DNA of 5,396 nucleotides from Methanobacterium sp. PtaB.Bin024 (lineage in GTDB: Archaea; Methanobacteriota; Methanobacteria; Methanobacteriales; Methanobacteriaceae): contig MVPY01000097.1 of NCBI GenBank assembly GCA_002067065.1, forward strand, positions 1 to 5,396, in the 5' to 3' direction. The position numbers and the translations under genes were made by a program. Below the pieces are notes generated by a model that saw nothing but the letters and a program-made list of their open reading frames with translations, was not told the DNA's origin and searched no databases. Shown in pieces: positions 5,192-5,396 of this stretch. Within the stretch, counting starts at the first letter, position 1. Each line of letters begins with the position of its first letter.

Positions 5192-5396
5192 CTATGCATA
5201 AAAATGCTATGGAGCCTTCCCTGTGTTTAAACTTGACAAGATAAGGTGATTTTTATAGATATATGTTTATGTTTACAAAAATTAATAAGTTATACTGAAT
5301 TTACTTTGCATGTGCTCTTTCGGGGTTGTAAAGTTTTTGGGTGTTGGCGTGATTTAATGAAAAAATTCTAAAACCCCTAAATTCAGAGTTAATTTA
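5192..5396. other. AT-rich flank upstream of the DUF2207 promoter
   Basis: No credible gene was found; the only ATG-started frame I noted on the plus strand (5310-5357) has 15 codons. There is a 9-bp inverted repeat, CTGAATTTA at 5295-5303 and TAAATTCAG at 5378-5386, too far apart and too AT-rich to call. The stretch may hold the start of a divergent promoter or the end of a neighbour lying outside the window. Confidence 0.5.

Noticed and set aside
5310..5357. 15-codon plus-strand frame
   Set aside because: It is too short, has no ribosome site, and is consistent with chance.

Overview
The window looks like a piece of a methanogenic archaeon, most probably Methanobacteriales and close to Methanobacterium. 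The main evidence is a Ni-sirohydrochlorin/cobyrinate a,c-diamide synthase of the methanogen type. Supporting signs are TTTAAATA-type archaeal TATA boxes at the expected distances from start codons, T-rich unstructured terminators, AGGAG or GGTG ribosome sites, and AT-rich spacers between coding regions of moderate GC. The genus is an inference.

Three complete protein genes lie on the minus strand, each apparently with its own promoter. In transcription order (right to left) they are: a DUF2207-family membrane protein with a signal peptide and glycine-rich tail (3299-5116); cfbB/cbiA, the glutamine-dependent amidase of coenzyme F430 and possibly cobamide synthesis (1809-3170); and a multi-spanning membrane protein resembling Wzy-like oligosaccharide repeat-unit polymerases (218-1378). 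No RNA gene, CRISPR array, insertion sequence or intact mobile element was seen. The genes do not form an obvious pathway: one makes a methanogenesis cofactor and the other two belong to the cell envelope.

The non-coding DNA holds most of the unexplained structure. The 430-bp gap between cfbB and the polymerase gene contains a cluster of near-identical odd-length palindromes with core TCTACWGTAGA (centres 1631, 1694 and 1745, plus a half-site at 1707-1714). It also contains a nested perfect 22-bp palindrome (1693-1714) and a separate 15-bp direct repeat with a 22-bp period (1502-1538). These look like binding sites for an unidentified regulator or recombinase. The 128-bp gap between the DUF2207 gene and cfbB carries a duplicated 17-bp T-rich element, probably a terminator, next to a TATA box placed so that cfbB mRNA may be leaderless. 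The DUF2207 promoter is an imperfect 19-bp tandem duplication that gives two TATA boxes. Positions 1-217 and 5192-5396 are AT-rich flanks with only weak signals.
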